A DNA stretch of 64,000 bases, from NCBI GenBank assembly GCA_949357655.1, contig CASHTG010000017.1:1612001-1676000 (forward strand), written 5' to 3'. The notes beneath the pieces were generated by a model. The model worked only from the letters and a program-made list of their open reading frames with translations. It had not been told where the DNA came from and ran no database searches. The position numbers were made by a program, and so were the translations under genes. How positions within the stretch are numbered: position 1 is the stretch's first letter; each line of letters opens with the position of its first letter. Origin of the DNA: Parascedosporium putredinis (taxonomy: Eukaryota; Ascomycota; Sordariomycetes; Microascales; Microascaceae). Of the stretch, positions 24,233-36,900 are shown piece by piece.

Positions 24233-26282
24233 ATGGGGTGGTTCGGCAGCAGGATTACCTACGACGGCGCGCCGTCCCCGTCCCCGCGGTCGAGGACGAA
24301 GCAGACGCAAGCCGCCCAGCGAGTCCAGTGCGGGTGGAACAGCAACGGGTGGACGTGCAAGTACGCGAGGGCCAACGTGCTCATCAACAACACGCGCGTG
24401 GCGTGCAGGTTTTGCCGTTTTCACCAGTGCAAGAAGAACGGGGGATGCTCCCTGCGGCGTACCCACGGCCGGAGGGTTTCCGTTTTGCCAGAACCGTATG
24501 TTCTCTTTTCTTCTTCTTTCTATCTCGGTAAACTAATACTGATGTCTTACCATAGACACGCGGTGCACGGCAACTTCGGGCGGAGCAAGGTGTACCAACT
24601 ACGTCAAGGGAATGAATGCGAACAAGTACAAGTTCTGCGCGCAATACCGTGAGAAAAAACCCAGATGCTCCCCTCTTCTTTTATCATCTCCCCTTTTCTC
24701 GCTAACACTACGGCCGAACCACCTGTACCGTAAGACTGCTGCAGCAAAGACGACTGCGAAAACCCGCGCACCATCGACAACGACGTCGACCTCAAATACT
24801 GCACCGACCACCGCTGCGCCGCCCCGGGTGCAAGAAGGAGAGCGGGCCCAAGGCCGTCTTCTGCCCCGGACACACGTGCGAGGGCGCCAGCTGCGCAGCG
24901 TACGCCCGGGGCGGGGGCGACCCGGGCTCGTGGGAGCGGTACTGCGACCGGCACCGGGTGTGCATGAGCGAGGGTGCGACCGGCTCTGCCACATCCACGA
25001 GGACGGCATCGCGTCGAAGCGGTGCGGGCTGCACTACTGCCGGGTGTCCGGGTGCGACGAGGCGCGGCACGGCGAGGAAGCGTGCAAGGGCCACACGTGC
25101 GCCGAGGCCGGGTGCGCCAAGCCGCGGAGCGAGGGGGCGCGTCGACGTTTTGCAAGAGCCACGAGTGCAAGGCGGCCGGGTGCTTCTTCAAGAAGCGTCG
25201 GGGCGACTGGTGTCCGGAGCACATGTGCTCGAGGCCGAGCTGCGACAAGGGGGCGGAGCGGAACGGGTACTGCCAGCGGCATCAGCTGTGCACGGTGCCG
25301 AATTGCGATCGGTATAGGGCGACGGTGGGGAGGCGGTTCTCGAGAGGTGTGACGACCGTAAGTGATGCTATCTTTCTCACTAGTTTTTAACAATGTCTCG
25401 TGCCTGCCCTACGGGCTTGTAAATGGCGGGATGCACAAGTATAAGAGAAGATGAAAAACAAGAAAGGAAAACACTAACGTTTACGGGAACCACCGTCTCA
25501 GACTCGGCCACCATTTGCGGATTCGGAAGCTGCGAGCAAAAGTAGTCACGTCCCGCAGCTTCTGCCCGGCGCACCTCTGCACCATCCGCGAGTGCACCAA
25601 CCCCGTCACGGGCACGCCGAGCGCCCTCTGCGCGGTACACAAGTGCTCGCTACCGCACTGCATCGCGCCGCGGTGGGTGCTCCCGGCGCACCACCCGGCG
25701 CTGATGCCCAGCTACGCAGCCATGATGGGCGCCGCCGCCGCCGCATCCTCATCCGCCGCTCTTGTTATTGCGCCCTCGCCTTACTGCGTCCAGCACGCGT
25801 GCAGCTACCCGACCTGCGCCGAGAGAGCCGAGCCCGAAACCCAGCGGTGCCGCGACCATACCCGCTGCCGCCGGGACGGGTGTCCCCGGTTCCCGGACCG
25901 CGCGGGGAACTCGACGTATTGTCCGGATCACCGCCCGACGCACAGCTACCACCTCGACGGCCTCCGACCGGCGGTGGGGACGGGGGCGGGGCCGAATTAC
26001 GTGGCTGTGCGCCGGTGCTCGCCGGACGGGTGGGAGGTGCTGAGGGAGAGGGAGAGGGAGAGGGAGAGGGAGAGGGAGAGGGAGAGGGAGAGGGAGAGGG
26101 AGAGGGAGAGGGAAGTTGCGTGTGCTGCGCCGCTGCGGGGCGTTGGGCACGCGGCGCGGTGCCGCGAGGAACAGCGCGCGGGCTGGGGCGGCTGTTCGCG
26201 GGTGAGGCGGGCGAGCGAGGAGAGGCGGTCGTGTAATCATACGTCGGCGAATGTGGATATACACCTGCCGAGGTGTAGGTAG
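24233..26282 (+). CDS. Tandem Cys/His-repeat (putative zinc-binding) protein, function unknown
   Basis: I do not recognise a named family. Four exons fit: 24233-24495, 24556-24648, 24735-25357 and 25502-26282. The protein is built from about 15 copies of an aromatic-Cys-x2-His-x(1,2)-Cys unit, each preceded by a Cys-x(3,4)-Cys segment. Examples are FCQNHTRC, YCTDHRC, FCPGHTC, FCKSHEC, WCPEHMC, YCQRHQLC, FCPAHLC, LCAVHKC and YCPDHRPTH. This spacing suggests serial zinc sites. Six runs look mis-sized: G at 24440-24444, 24826-24828, 24972-24974, 25133-25137 and 25327-25330, and A at 25538-25541. Correcting them puts all repeats into one frame of about 588 codons and makes every intron phase agree. 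Near the C-terminus a GGGAGA microsatellite (26043-26112) codes for alternating Arg-Glu. No signal peptide or membrane segment is seen. The C-terminal 50 residues and stop are uncertain. Confidence 0.75.
26043..26112. repeat. Hexanucleotide microsatellite (GGGAGA)n
   Basis: About 11-12 near-perfect copies of GGGAGA. It lies inside the 3' part of the Cys/His-repeat gene, where it would encode an Arg-Glu repeat. Its length is a multiple of three, so unit changes would keep the frame. Confidence 0.9.
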
Positions 26283-28107
26283 CGGGTGAGGCCTGAGGGA
26301 CGTTTTTGATGAGATTGGGTGACGTGTAATGGGGAGAAATATACAGTAGAAAATGATGGGAAGGGAAGTTGGGTGTGCGTTTATGAGAATAGAGGGGTTT
26401 ACAAACTACTAGATTGAGGTTGATTTGATCCGTGATTTCGGTTCCTTTTTCTTTTGGTTGTCTATGTGTGCAAAAGATCCCCTCCGCCCCCTTTTACTCG
26501 GCATCTTTGACTCTCAAGTGTAAAGGGTGCTCTTGTGAGCTGACAGAGATGAGTTCTTGAGCAGGCAGGAGTTTCAACACACATGACTGAGCACCCGCAT
26601 CTAAGAGACGATGTAAAGGACGCAAAGAACAAGAGAGTGTGTGGGCAAGGTTGATTCACCACTTACACGACCAACGTGTATAGCCCGGATGTAGAATTCG
26701 GCCCGTCCACCCGTACCAAAACGCCGACAAAACTTGGTTTTTTGAAGGAGACGTTACCGTTGAGAGATCCAGTTTGTCCACTTTGCCCAAATCCCGTCTC
26801 TTGTGGTGTGCCTTGTCAGAGTGTTCGCAAGATGACCTTACAAGGGTACCACGAAGACGTGGGGAGAAGCGCGCGTGTGTGAGAATACACTGGCCAGCGT
26901 TGTTGGCGCGCGTCAGAAACAACGTATGGTGAGTAAGGACCATGGAGACTATCAGGAATCGTCCCGTCGCCACGGTTCTCTACTATACAAACGGACCGAC
27001 GTGACGGGGATTGTCCACTTGGGCTGCCTGAAATGATCACTCCACCCTCCCTTCCCGCCCCCTCTCGCATCATACTATGTGTGCAAAGACGACCTCGACA
27101 TGATTGAGGGCCCTCCCGCTTTAGGTGGAGCTTCTCGAGGGACCTTTCGACAACTGCCATGCCTATAAGGTGGCCATATGCGACCCTAGATGAAGAGAGG
27201 GGCAGGCCAGAGTGACATGGGAAGGAGGCTTTTCCCACCCCTCCTTCCCCACCAGCATCGCAAGCCAAGGTCAGGGACGAAGCAGGCCCGCGTGATACTT
27301 GAGCACCTGCCCGAGCCTCAAAGGAAGCGTGGGGGTAAGGTTTAGTTCCTGGCCCTTTTAGAGTTAGGCAGATGTACAGAGCACCCTCTCGCGCCGAATG
27401 CTACAAAGGCGACCTGCGATTCCTGTAGGCCAGGCAACCCAAGGAGACCTTTACTATCCCAGGTTCAGGAGGGCTAATAGGCAAAGGTGGCTGCCCGGAT
27501 GGAAGGAACGGTGGCGAAAAATACAGCTAGGGGGTTGAGAGAAATCCTTTAGACGAGGACCCTAGGTCTAGGACTTTGATGACTGGATGGTAACTAACTA
27601 ATAGACAGTGACCAAGAACCTCGCCAAAAGGGTCTAGGTATTCTAGTCCCTTCCGGGGTAGAATACACGTCTTTTCGCTTCAACCCAACTTCGGGTCTAT
27701 GTAAATTACGGGTTGTGGCCGGAAAGCATATAAGTCGGTTGGTTTCACAAGGAAGTGGAATATCTTGCTCCAAGAACAGAAACGGGCCCCCACAGATTCT
27801 AATTAGTTGTTTATCTCTTTCTCCTCACGCACTTCGTAGATGAAAATTGAAAATTGGAGAAGCCAAGCAAAGCCAAGCAAGAAAACAGATGCCCGGGTTT
27901 TGGGCCGTTGGGGGAGGCGAGGTCTGGGCAGTGTTCCGAAGGCCGTTTTACGCATGAAATACTTATAACAAGTAGTCCAGTTGGTCGGTCGTCGAGTGAT
28001 TGGCTCCCTGCAGGATTCGTCGCTTACAAGAGAAAAGAGAAAGTGACAAGAGAAGTCCCCGGGTCATTCTCGCCTAAACATACCTCGCCTCGCCTCGTCC
28101 CTCCGTG

Positions 28108-28134
28108 TTCCCTGTCTTCCCTGTCTTCCCTGTC
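28108..28134. repeat. Three-copy 9-bp tandem repeat
   Basis: TTCCCTGTC occurs three times head to tail at 28108, 28117 and 28126. It is preceded by three copies of a CCTCG-type unit. Simple repeat with no known role. Confidence 0.8.
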
Positions 28135-29297
28135 TTGCCACGAAGAGGCTCATCCCATCCTGCAAGTCATGGATCATTCAGCCCTTTTGATGGACCCTCC
28201 CATCCATCTATTCAGGGCATCCAAAGTCTCTATCCCTCCTCTTCGCCGCAAGATGGTACGGCGGCTATGAGAGGCGACGGATGAAATAGATGTATCATGC
28301 TGCTTTAAGCATAGTCTTTTTTTCCTATTCTTACTCGAGCCAGCCAGTCACTCACCAGAGTCACTGTCCCTGCATCCATCATCTCGATTTCAACGTCACT
28401 TCCCGCTCCCCACCACCGAAGGACTCCATCTAGATGTATGTAGTTATTGGTCAAAATCTAGCCCCCAAAAACCTATGGGCAGCACGACACTTCAAAGCTC
28501 TTCTCTCTTTTCCCTCACATCTTTCATAATAAACCAAAAGATGGAAATATTTTTGTGTATTTAGGAAACAAACATGACGGATGATAAAAATCCCATTTAG
28601 TTCCCTTTCAAAATTAAATAAATGCACAAGTGAGCGACGGATAGACGTCACCACCCTCGTTGAGACATCATGGACATGCACCCTGCACTCGTGGTCAGGA
28701 TGCAAGGTCAAACCTCCCACAAAGTCTCATCCTTGCTATTTTGTGAGCATGTCTACATAACATGACCACTTGTGGCGGCCCTCCTCCACACCAGAAATCC
28801 ACCAGCCGCCATGCCGCGATGACGCTCCCCAGCTCGTTTGTTTTTTTCTTTTTTTTTTTTTTCTTATTCTTTTTCTTTTCCTGGACGCTAGACTTTAAGT
28901 ATGACAGGCTCGTTCAAGTATAACCAGGCTAGCGACGAGAAATAGAGTCGCAACGCGGACAGCCCATCCCACCACACCCTCTTCTCACCACACATCCACA
29001 CATCCACACCCTATTCTCCAAAGCAAAGCCCCCAGCCCAGCAGAGCCACAACGTCCCAGGTCGGCCGCCATACACGCAAACCACACAAAACCACAAAATC
29101 TACACTTCTCCCTCCCCCACACCCTCTCCATGGCCTCTCGGGAAGACCATATGCAAGGTCCTCGTGGGCAGGAGACTATACCCCGGGCCCTAGCTCCGCT
29201 CCACCCTAGCCTTCGTTCACTGTAACCTGTAACCGTATACTCTCTCCTGGCAGCAACCGGGCCAGGGGAGGCAGACAGGGAGGGAGGGTGTGTGCGT

Positions 29298-29317
29298 TCT
29301 CTCTCTCTCTCTCTCTC
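29298..29317. repeat. (CT)n microsatellite
   Basis: Uninterrupted CT dinucleotides of about ten units in non-coding DNA. Confidence 0.85.
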
Positions 29318-30249
29318 GCAGAAGAAGGGGTGTGTGTTGCCTGAACTCTCGACGTTCCTTTCCTTTGATTTTGCCTACCCATGTATCCGTCCCCGTCTGA
29401 TTCTGTGCCTGGTGTCTGGTTTCCGCCCACGAGTGAGTCCAGATGGACTTCCCATGAGGGCCCCTCCCTCGCCGTCCGGCCTTGTATCTCATGGGAAGAG
29501 CATGCCCCCCAAATGTCTCCTGCTTTGATCATATGCGCTTCCAGCTGGGCGCGGGCTCGCGTTGCGTGTCTCTCTTTCACCAGCCTTGGAGATAGGCTCC
29601 CTTTTGAATGCCGTACAAAAGACGTCTGGTCAAAGGAGATTTATATCCCCCTCTTAGTCCAGTGCCTCAAACTCCCGCTCCCCCTTGTCTTGCCCGGCAT
29701 TCCAACAAACTCCGCTTCCGCATTTTTGAGAAATTCCAAGCTCCATCTGAATACCCTTCTTTGTGTATGCGCGTTCGATAAAGAAGTCCACAACTAGCCA
29801 AAAGAAGAACAAGGACAACACGACGTCAAACTAAGAAAGTGAAAAAAAAAAGACAAAAAAGTAAGTGTGGGAGTAAGATAGAAAAAGAAGGAGACAAGAC
29901 CCAGCCAGAGACCCGGACAAAGAGTTGACCAGACCAAAGCTTTGCCTCACTCTCTTCATCTCCTTCAAGTAGGAAAACACGTCCTACCCAAAACCACCAC
30001 TTAAGCAATCTCTCTCAGGGCTTGTCTTCTCCCATCTTCCTCACCAAGCCCCTGTCCAGCCCTATAGCCAGCCATAACCTCCCTACCCCCAACACACCAG
30101 GCAAACTGGCGGGCTCAACCATCGAGGTGGGCGACGGCGGCAAGATCATCTGCGAAGAGACTTGCCACAAGGAGAAGCCGTCGCGCACGCACCCACCCCG
30201 TCTCCACCCTCACCGATCGTGCCCGGACTTTGGCGACGAAGCTCTCCAC

Positions 30250-30989
30250 ATGTCCACCCGCGTCTACGTCGAGACCCTCCCCGGGGCGGCACCCAGTTCG
30301 TCAAGCTCAAGCGCTCCCGCTCCCACCACCACCATCACCACCACCGCGATCGCGACTTTGACCACGACCACGAGCACCACCACCACCGACACCATCACCA
30401 TCATCACCAGCCGCACAAACCCCGCCACAAGCCCGCTGCGGCGGCGAACCCTCCCCTGCCACAAACACCAAGACTGCCTCCACGTCCCCGTCGACGAGTG
30501 GAACAACCTCGTCAAATCCGAGCAGGATCTCCGCTGCCGCGCCCGCGAGCTCAAATCCGCCCTCAAAAGGCCGAGGCCGAGCTCGCCGCCCTCCGCGCCG
30601 CCGGCGACGACAAGTTCACCTGCCGCCTCCGCCAGCTCACCGAGGAAAACGCCGCCCTGCGCCAGAACCTCGAGGCCGCCCTCGGCCAGGCCGAGAAACG
30701 CGGCCGCGAGAACGCCAAGCTGCGCGACGACGTCGTCCGCCTCGAGCGCGACAATGATTGCCTCCGCGTCCGCGTGCGCCAGCTCCTCAAGGACCACCGC
30801 CACCTCGAGCCCATCGCGTACCTTCGCCGCCTCGTCCGCGACTGGAAGCACAGGTTCGAGTGCGCCGACCGCGCCCTCGAGGAGCGTAGGCTCACGATCG
30901 ACGAGCAGAGCGATAAGATTGCTGAGCTGCGTGATAGGCTGGCCGTTTATGAGCGGCTTTTGCGACGGCATAATATTGTCATCTGCTAA
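30250..30989 (+). CDS. His-rich coiled-coil protein, unknown function, frameshifted as read
   Basis: Not assignable to a named gene. From ATG 30250 the chain begins MSTRVYVETLPG, continues as GTQFVKLKRSRS, then a His-rich block (seven His, then mixed His/Asp/Glu/Arg and further His runs, about residues 26-60). A Cys/His pair follows (CHKHQDC), then VPVDEWNNLVKSEQDL, and finally a coiled coil of about 120 residues with heptad Leu (QLTEENAALRQNLEAAL to the end RHNIVIC). The frame shifts at the G run 30283-30286, somewhere between 30432 and 30450, and at the A run 30565-30568 (expected LKKAEAELAAL). Correcting these gives about 247 codons. The same frame is open upstream to 30022 without an ATG, so a start in an earlier exon is possible. 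A metal-binding, self-associating protein is a reasonable guess but only inference. Confidence 0.7.
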
Positions 30990-33900
30990 GAAAAAGAAAG
31001 CCTGCTGGAGGATATTTGGGGTTTCGCAAATTTCCGTCGCACGCAATGACCTTTCATCACACTTCTCTCCCCCTTTTGATGATGCCAACGGTCCTCTTCT
31101 GTCTTCCTCGCCGGCCCGTTTCTTCTTCCTTTTTCATTTTTTTCATCTTCTTTTTCGGATCTAGAGACATGAGAGTCTCGGTTTTCTTTTCTTTCTCTTC
31201 TTCCTTGGTCGAGGCACGACGGCGAGGGATATGAGTGTGGAGGAGGAAGAAAGACGGACATGATGTTTTTGACAAGGAGAGCTGTCGTCTGTTAGTCGAT
31301 GGAATGTACTTTACCTACCCCGAATTCCTAGCCCCATTATCTCGCTTCTTTTTTCCATCACTTTCCTTAATTTCCCTTTACTGTCGAGCCTTTTCCAACC
31401 TCTTTTCACTTCACCCTAAACGGCCTTTTTCTTCTTCTTTTTCCTTTCTTGACAATGTTTTACTTACGAATTTCCCTGATATGCCCTCCCTAACCCCCGC
31501 CTACCTACACCTTTTGCCCCTATCAAGAGGGCTGACGGATATGGCCCCGCGATCGAGATGCTTTGAACAACCGGTTTCTACCTTGTTTTCCCCGAGAAGG
31601 CAGACTAGATAGATATATAGCAAGAGAAAGAGAGAGAGTTGAAAGCCGGTGGAGGGTGGCCGCAAAATCGAACAGCAGTAGCTCGCAATAGCGAAGCTCA
31701 AGGCATTTTTGGCCACCCTTTCTCCGCGCATCTCTCAACGCATAATGCTAAACTGTTGGTGTGCAACTTCTTTGCATATGGCCACAAACTTTTGTTCTTT
31801 CTTTCACGTTAGCCCATAGTCGCGCTAAACACCGCGGGTGTTGCCCAAAGGGCGTGTTCCCCTCTTTCCCCTAGTATGTTCCCAAACGAAGTAAGAGGGG
31901 AGAGAAGTAGTGGAGGGGAGGCAAAGGGGAGGGTGGGCCGTGACAAGGTGACGCGATGCTCATCCCTTCTTTCGAGGGCTCACCACGCGCTTATTTGTTT
32001 CTCCGTGGGAGGCTTGGGAGGGTCCGGTGAGATGACGAGCATGCTGTTCGTAGTGGTTGTGCATGGTGTGCATGTGAGGAGAGATCCCGCCCAGGACAAT
32101 AAGCAGGAACGGGAATCCCGTGATGTCTTGGACCGGGTCGGGTGTGATGGGAGCGGGTGACGGAAATGGTTTGCGAGGGGAAAATCGACCATTCCACTTC
32201 CTTGCGTCTCTTGACTAAGCACTCACTCACTCTTTGAAAAAAAAAGAAGAGCCTCCCGATTCTTTTCGCTCCTCGACCTGGGGCTCGCCGCTCTTCCTCA
32301 TACAAAGTTGAGCAGGGCTGGCAAGCATGGGCTATCCCAGACTCCAAACATGCCCTAACACGCCTCTCGAACCCTCCCAAACAAAGGGTAGATCAGGGCC
32401 CGCCGCCACGCTCATTCTTTGGCCGATTCAAAGCGCAAAGGCGGCGTTGTTTTCGATCCCTAGTGACATGGGGGAGGAGCGCTTCCGCTGTTTCAATCGA
32501 GAGGAATGCCTGGGAATGACGAAATGGCGCTTTGGGGGGCTTGACAGCTCGGACACTTTTATTTTTTTATTTTTTTGAAGATTGACATCCTTGATCCATA
32601 TGGATTGATTGGCTTTATCAAAGATCAATCTTTTAGTGGAGGTTGAGGACGTCTTTCGTATTGTCAAAGGGCTTGTTTGAGGCTTTTGACTTGACGCCGG
32701 AGCGAGGGATCTCCTTGGCCTAACCCCGACAGCCTGTAACAATTCCTATTGAAAGGTGTTAATTGCGGTCTTGGAACGGTTCGAGGTAGGCTATTGACGG
32801 CCTGCTAAACCAACGCCAATTTACGTGTTTATTATCTTTTTCATTACAATGTATCTCTTAATCGTCCATGTATCGTTGTAAAGCCCGGATGCTCTCCCAC
32901 TCCCCACGTCATGCCTTTTCTCTTTTGGGCCAGCAGCCATCCGAACCCCTTCCGAACACCCCTTGCTTTTTCCTCCTTGCCACTCACCTAGTACACCCAC
33001 CTACGGCCTGGGGAGGCTTTTCGATGCCAAATAACAAGGGCCTGCGCTGCGGCTCGACTTTAGCCTACGCGTACGAAGTATCTCTAGAAGCTCCCGGAGC
33101 CCCATCACCTCCCGAGACCGGTTTTAACCCCCCTTCCTTCACCTGTCTGCCTCCCTTGGGTGCGTGTATAGTCTCTGCATGACAGGCGTGTGTGGAATGG
33201 AAAACCCCTGGGAAGCTCGGTCTTGGCTTGCCAGGAGCCAGCTTCGAGAGATAATAGGCACTGTGGACAATGGACGAACCAAGGACCATGATAGGATCGT
33301 TGCTCTCGAGACTTTCCGGGAAATGGAGCTTTGGCTTTGCAAGAGGCACTGTGCTCCGTCTTGCAGCCAACCGGCCACTCGATTCGATTGATGGTTGATG
33401 CGTTGAATTATTCAGAATCGGGCGGCGTGCTCCTCGCTGCGCTGCACTGTACCCGGGTCTCGGCAAGAGCAATCTCTCCGCCCTCTCCCTTTCTCACCAA
33501 GCGCACACATTCAGCTTTTTGGGAGACGACTGCTTGTCTGTTCGCTCAAGGGGGAAGAGAAACAAGGGTCTTTCTCCAAGTAAAGTAGGCAATGGTCACC
33601 AACCCTGTAAATTCGTGGTTTATCGTCGATTTCTCTTATCAGTCAAACCGGACAGGCTTGATCGTTTAAAATCATCAAGCACCCGCCTCTCCCGCAGACA
33701 AGAAGATCAAAGGCCATGATGGAAGTCGTCTCCCAGTTTAGGTTGCGCAAGCCTCGCTTCTCAACCCACCGTCGTCGTTAAAGAAAGTCCTCGCGCCAAC
33801 TTGACCCGGGAGCCTTAAGCCATTCCTCCCGCTGATTCGTTTAGCTCGCCTCGACAATGCAACGTCGAACCCCGTCGTGCATCTTCCCGCCTTGACATGC

Positions 33901-36900
33901 CTCTCCAGGGTGGCTATACGGAGTACGAAGTAGTAGGAAGATCCATGCATCCTTTTCCCTGGGCGAGCCAAGTGCATAGGGGAGGCGTCGAACTCGTGTG
34001 AGTGGACCTTGTTTTCCTTGTGTTTCGAGGGTCCGCCTTTTTATCTTTTCTTGGCTTGGGCCGGAGGAGGGAAGGCGACCAAAAGTACAGATGATTGTTT
34101 TCATGCACAAAAGGGGATATGGGCGATCTTTGATGTTCGTCTCATCTGGAAAGGCTTAGAGCATCAATTAACCGCCTTCCCCGCGAGCTGATATTAGATT
34201 AAGCCTTTATCTGCTCTTTGACGGCCAGCGAAAGAAGAAAAATAAAAAAGAGAGCGCTGGGGACGGAAAGAAGGTCACGCACGCATCCCCCAGGAGCGAA
34301 ACGTGCTCGGAACGCATCTCTCTTGTATATCAACCCAACCCCATGCATCGGCTTTTAGTCTCTCTTACCTTTTGCATATCTGTCTCTCTTCTCTTTCGTT
34401 CTCCCATTTTTTTCTTCTCTGGGTCTGGCTTAAAGTGTGCGTTGCAGCCAGCTTCTAACGCCGTAACCTCAGACGGCCCACGCTACGACCCCGGGCTGTG
34501 TCCAACCCTCGGGAGCAGGAGCCTTGTTGGTCGCGGCACTACACTATAAAGTAGTTCGTATGTTGTGGCTGTGGCGATCCAATCCAAGTGTGGAGGGGTC
34601 GCGGGTGAGGTACTTGTGAGCGCGCACTGAAACCTTGGGGCATTGGATTGATGGAACAATCATGGCAGTTTTGTAGTTTTAGCACTCTGAGCTGCATTCG
34701 CCGCTACATGCACATGCGCATCTGGGTAGACTCGGTATCTTTCCGTTTGGGTGCTCGGAAGAGGGGGCACGGAAGGCGGGACACGTCCACATATTGGGGG
34801 AAGGGGGAGGGGGAGAGAGAGAGGAAAGGCCCTGGGCAGACGTTGATGACTAGATGGCCCTGCTGACTACATGTCGTGTACGCTGAGTGGCGGTCCCACT
34901 CCGCCGAGAGGCAAGGTTGGAAGTAGGAGCCAAACAGCGAGAGATGAGCCAAAGCGGGTAGAAAAGTGTGTGTGTCGAGACAATGCCCATAGAAAGAAAA
35001 GAGGAAGAAAAAGGGCAAAGTAAAAAGGGCCTCTCTGGACACACATCCATGGATGGATCCGTTAAGTGCATGCAGGCGGCCTTATTGTGCCGCTCATGTG
35101 TGGGTGAGGATCAGGTCTTAATGTGTGGATGCGTGGGCGTGGGAGACTGTGTGTGTGTGTGTGCCAGTTTATGCTTCTGCACTATGTTTGACCGGAGATG
35201 TCAGTAGGGCCGATCCCCGGGCCACTTTTCCCTCCTATCCACTACGCCGGGTACTGGCGACAGTTCAAAGGGTCAGGAAAACTACGAAGTAAACGCTTGA
35301 TCTAGCGTCGAAGTCCCTCAACTGAGCAACTGGCAAAGGTCTGAATATCATACCGCTACACCTCTCAATGCGAGATGGCGCAGATGAAGGGCCCCGCAGC
35401 GGTGACATCGATCGAGAACCCCGAGCAGGGATTCCCAGGCCAGCGAGCAAATCTACTTGTAGGCCAGCATCATGAGATGGGTGCGGGGGCTAAAACATGG
35501 CCAATGCATCGATTGGTGAAGCGCTAGAAGAGAATCTTGAGGTGCCTGGGAATTGGGAATGGGAAGGAGCCCTGGAGGGATTGATACACAAGTACACTAC
35601 ATCGCCCACGCCAATTTGATACATCTGGTGTACTCCGTCTCCATCACAACCTTTTGGGTTAATTCCGGAAATGGCCTGGTCTTGGGGTTGCTTTTGCCCG
35701 ACTTGCCTCAATGACAACCTCTGTCGGACCTGAGCAGCTCTGCTGGTGTGGCCCTTGCCACCTCCCAAGACCTTGTGCAACCCTTGTAGCACCCCAACAC
35801 GAGGGGTCAAGGTCAAGTTCAGTATTACTGTGTGCTCCTTCCTTTACTAGGTTGCTAGCACACCAGCACCGTTGACCAGCAACATTAAACTGAATTCGAG
35901 CCTCCACATGAGCCCAGAACACCCAAAGTGGCAAAGTGGGAAAGGGTTTCAAACGATTTGATGGATCCTTCGCTGGCTAGTTGTAATACTGGGAGGCCCT
36001 GGGGATAATACCTCTCTTCGGGGATTTGACCAGCTGGTATCGTGATCAACGGCGCACCAACGTAAGGGGCGTCCATCAGCGTGGTTTGCGTCTCCCTAGC
36101 TGGGGCTTGGGTCGAAACCTACACCTCAGTGTCCATGTGGTCCTTGGATATCAAACGTTCTAGACCCGATTTTGTTTTCCTCTCTTTCTCTCTCTCTCTC
36201 TCCTCTCTCTCCTTTCTCTCTTCCAAGTCGAATCCCCCATGCTACACTTCTCCCCAGGCGCAGGCGCCGTGCACTCACATCGACCGCAGAGCGCGAGGAA
36301 GAGACGGGGAGAAGGAGGAAGAGACAGAGGGACAAAGGGAAAGAAGGGGATTGTGGAAGAAAGACACGCTGAGTAACTGTCAGAGTCGGCTGTCCTGCTC
36401 ATCCGCCTTATGCACGGCGTGGGATTCAACCGCGCGGGAGAGGCCCGTACAAGGGCAGACGGTGGAATCCCATTAATCTCGACGGTATCCATTTGATTGA
36501 TCCTGTATCACTTCCTCCCGGTGCATGGCATGGAGTGTACGTACACTACATTTGATCTTTGTTTTATTGATGACGGCAGCCTTCGAGAATGAGCGACTTG
36601 CGCGGCGTTGGTGCCGTCGTCTGTCTGTCGCCTGTCGCCGCCCCCCCAAATCACAGACCAATAGGTGGGCAAGAGGATTGATACTAGAACCAATCCCTGG
36701 ATGTTCCATCTTGGTGCCTTGAAGTTGGTCGAGGTACCATTCGCCTCCCCTCTCGTCCCCAGTCAAGCCCCTTCAAGCTGCGACCCCGTGGTCTGTTCTC
36801 CTTCCCCCTCCTCCGCATTCCGCCATTTCTTCAGCAGCCCAGCCCAGGCTTGACCTGTCCTGGCTCTCCACTCCAAGACTCCCAGCACCAATTGATTGTC

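Larger units (their letters stand above)
26283..30249. other. Intergenic region, no supported gene
   Basis: About 4 kb. It contains a 9-bp tandem repeat (28108-28134), a CT run (29298-29317) and several T- or A-rich runs (for example around 28841-28860). A possible 5' UTR intron of the downstream coiled-coil gene spans 29862-30020, with donor GTAAGT and acceptor CTCTCAG. No coding region with recognisable motifs was found. Confidence 0.4.

Noticed and set aside
30022..30249. Upstream in-frame extension of the His-rich coiled-coil gene
   Set aside because: The frame is open but has no ATG; I used ATG 30250 and noted the possible 5' exon instead.
30264..31088. Long minus-strand open frame of 274 codons opposite the coiled-coil gene
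   Set aside because: Val/Ala/Leu-rich product of the antisense of CAC and GAG codons; the plus strand carries the coherent coiled coil.
35290..35390. Minus-strand stretch GTGTAGCGGTATGAT resembling a tRNA D-arm
   Set aside because: No T-arm or cloverleaf can be drawn; probably chance.
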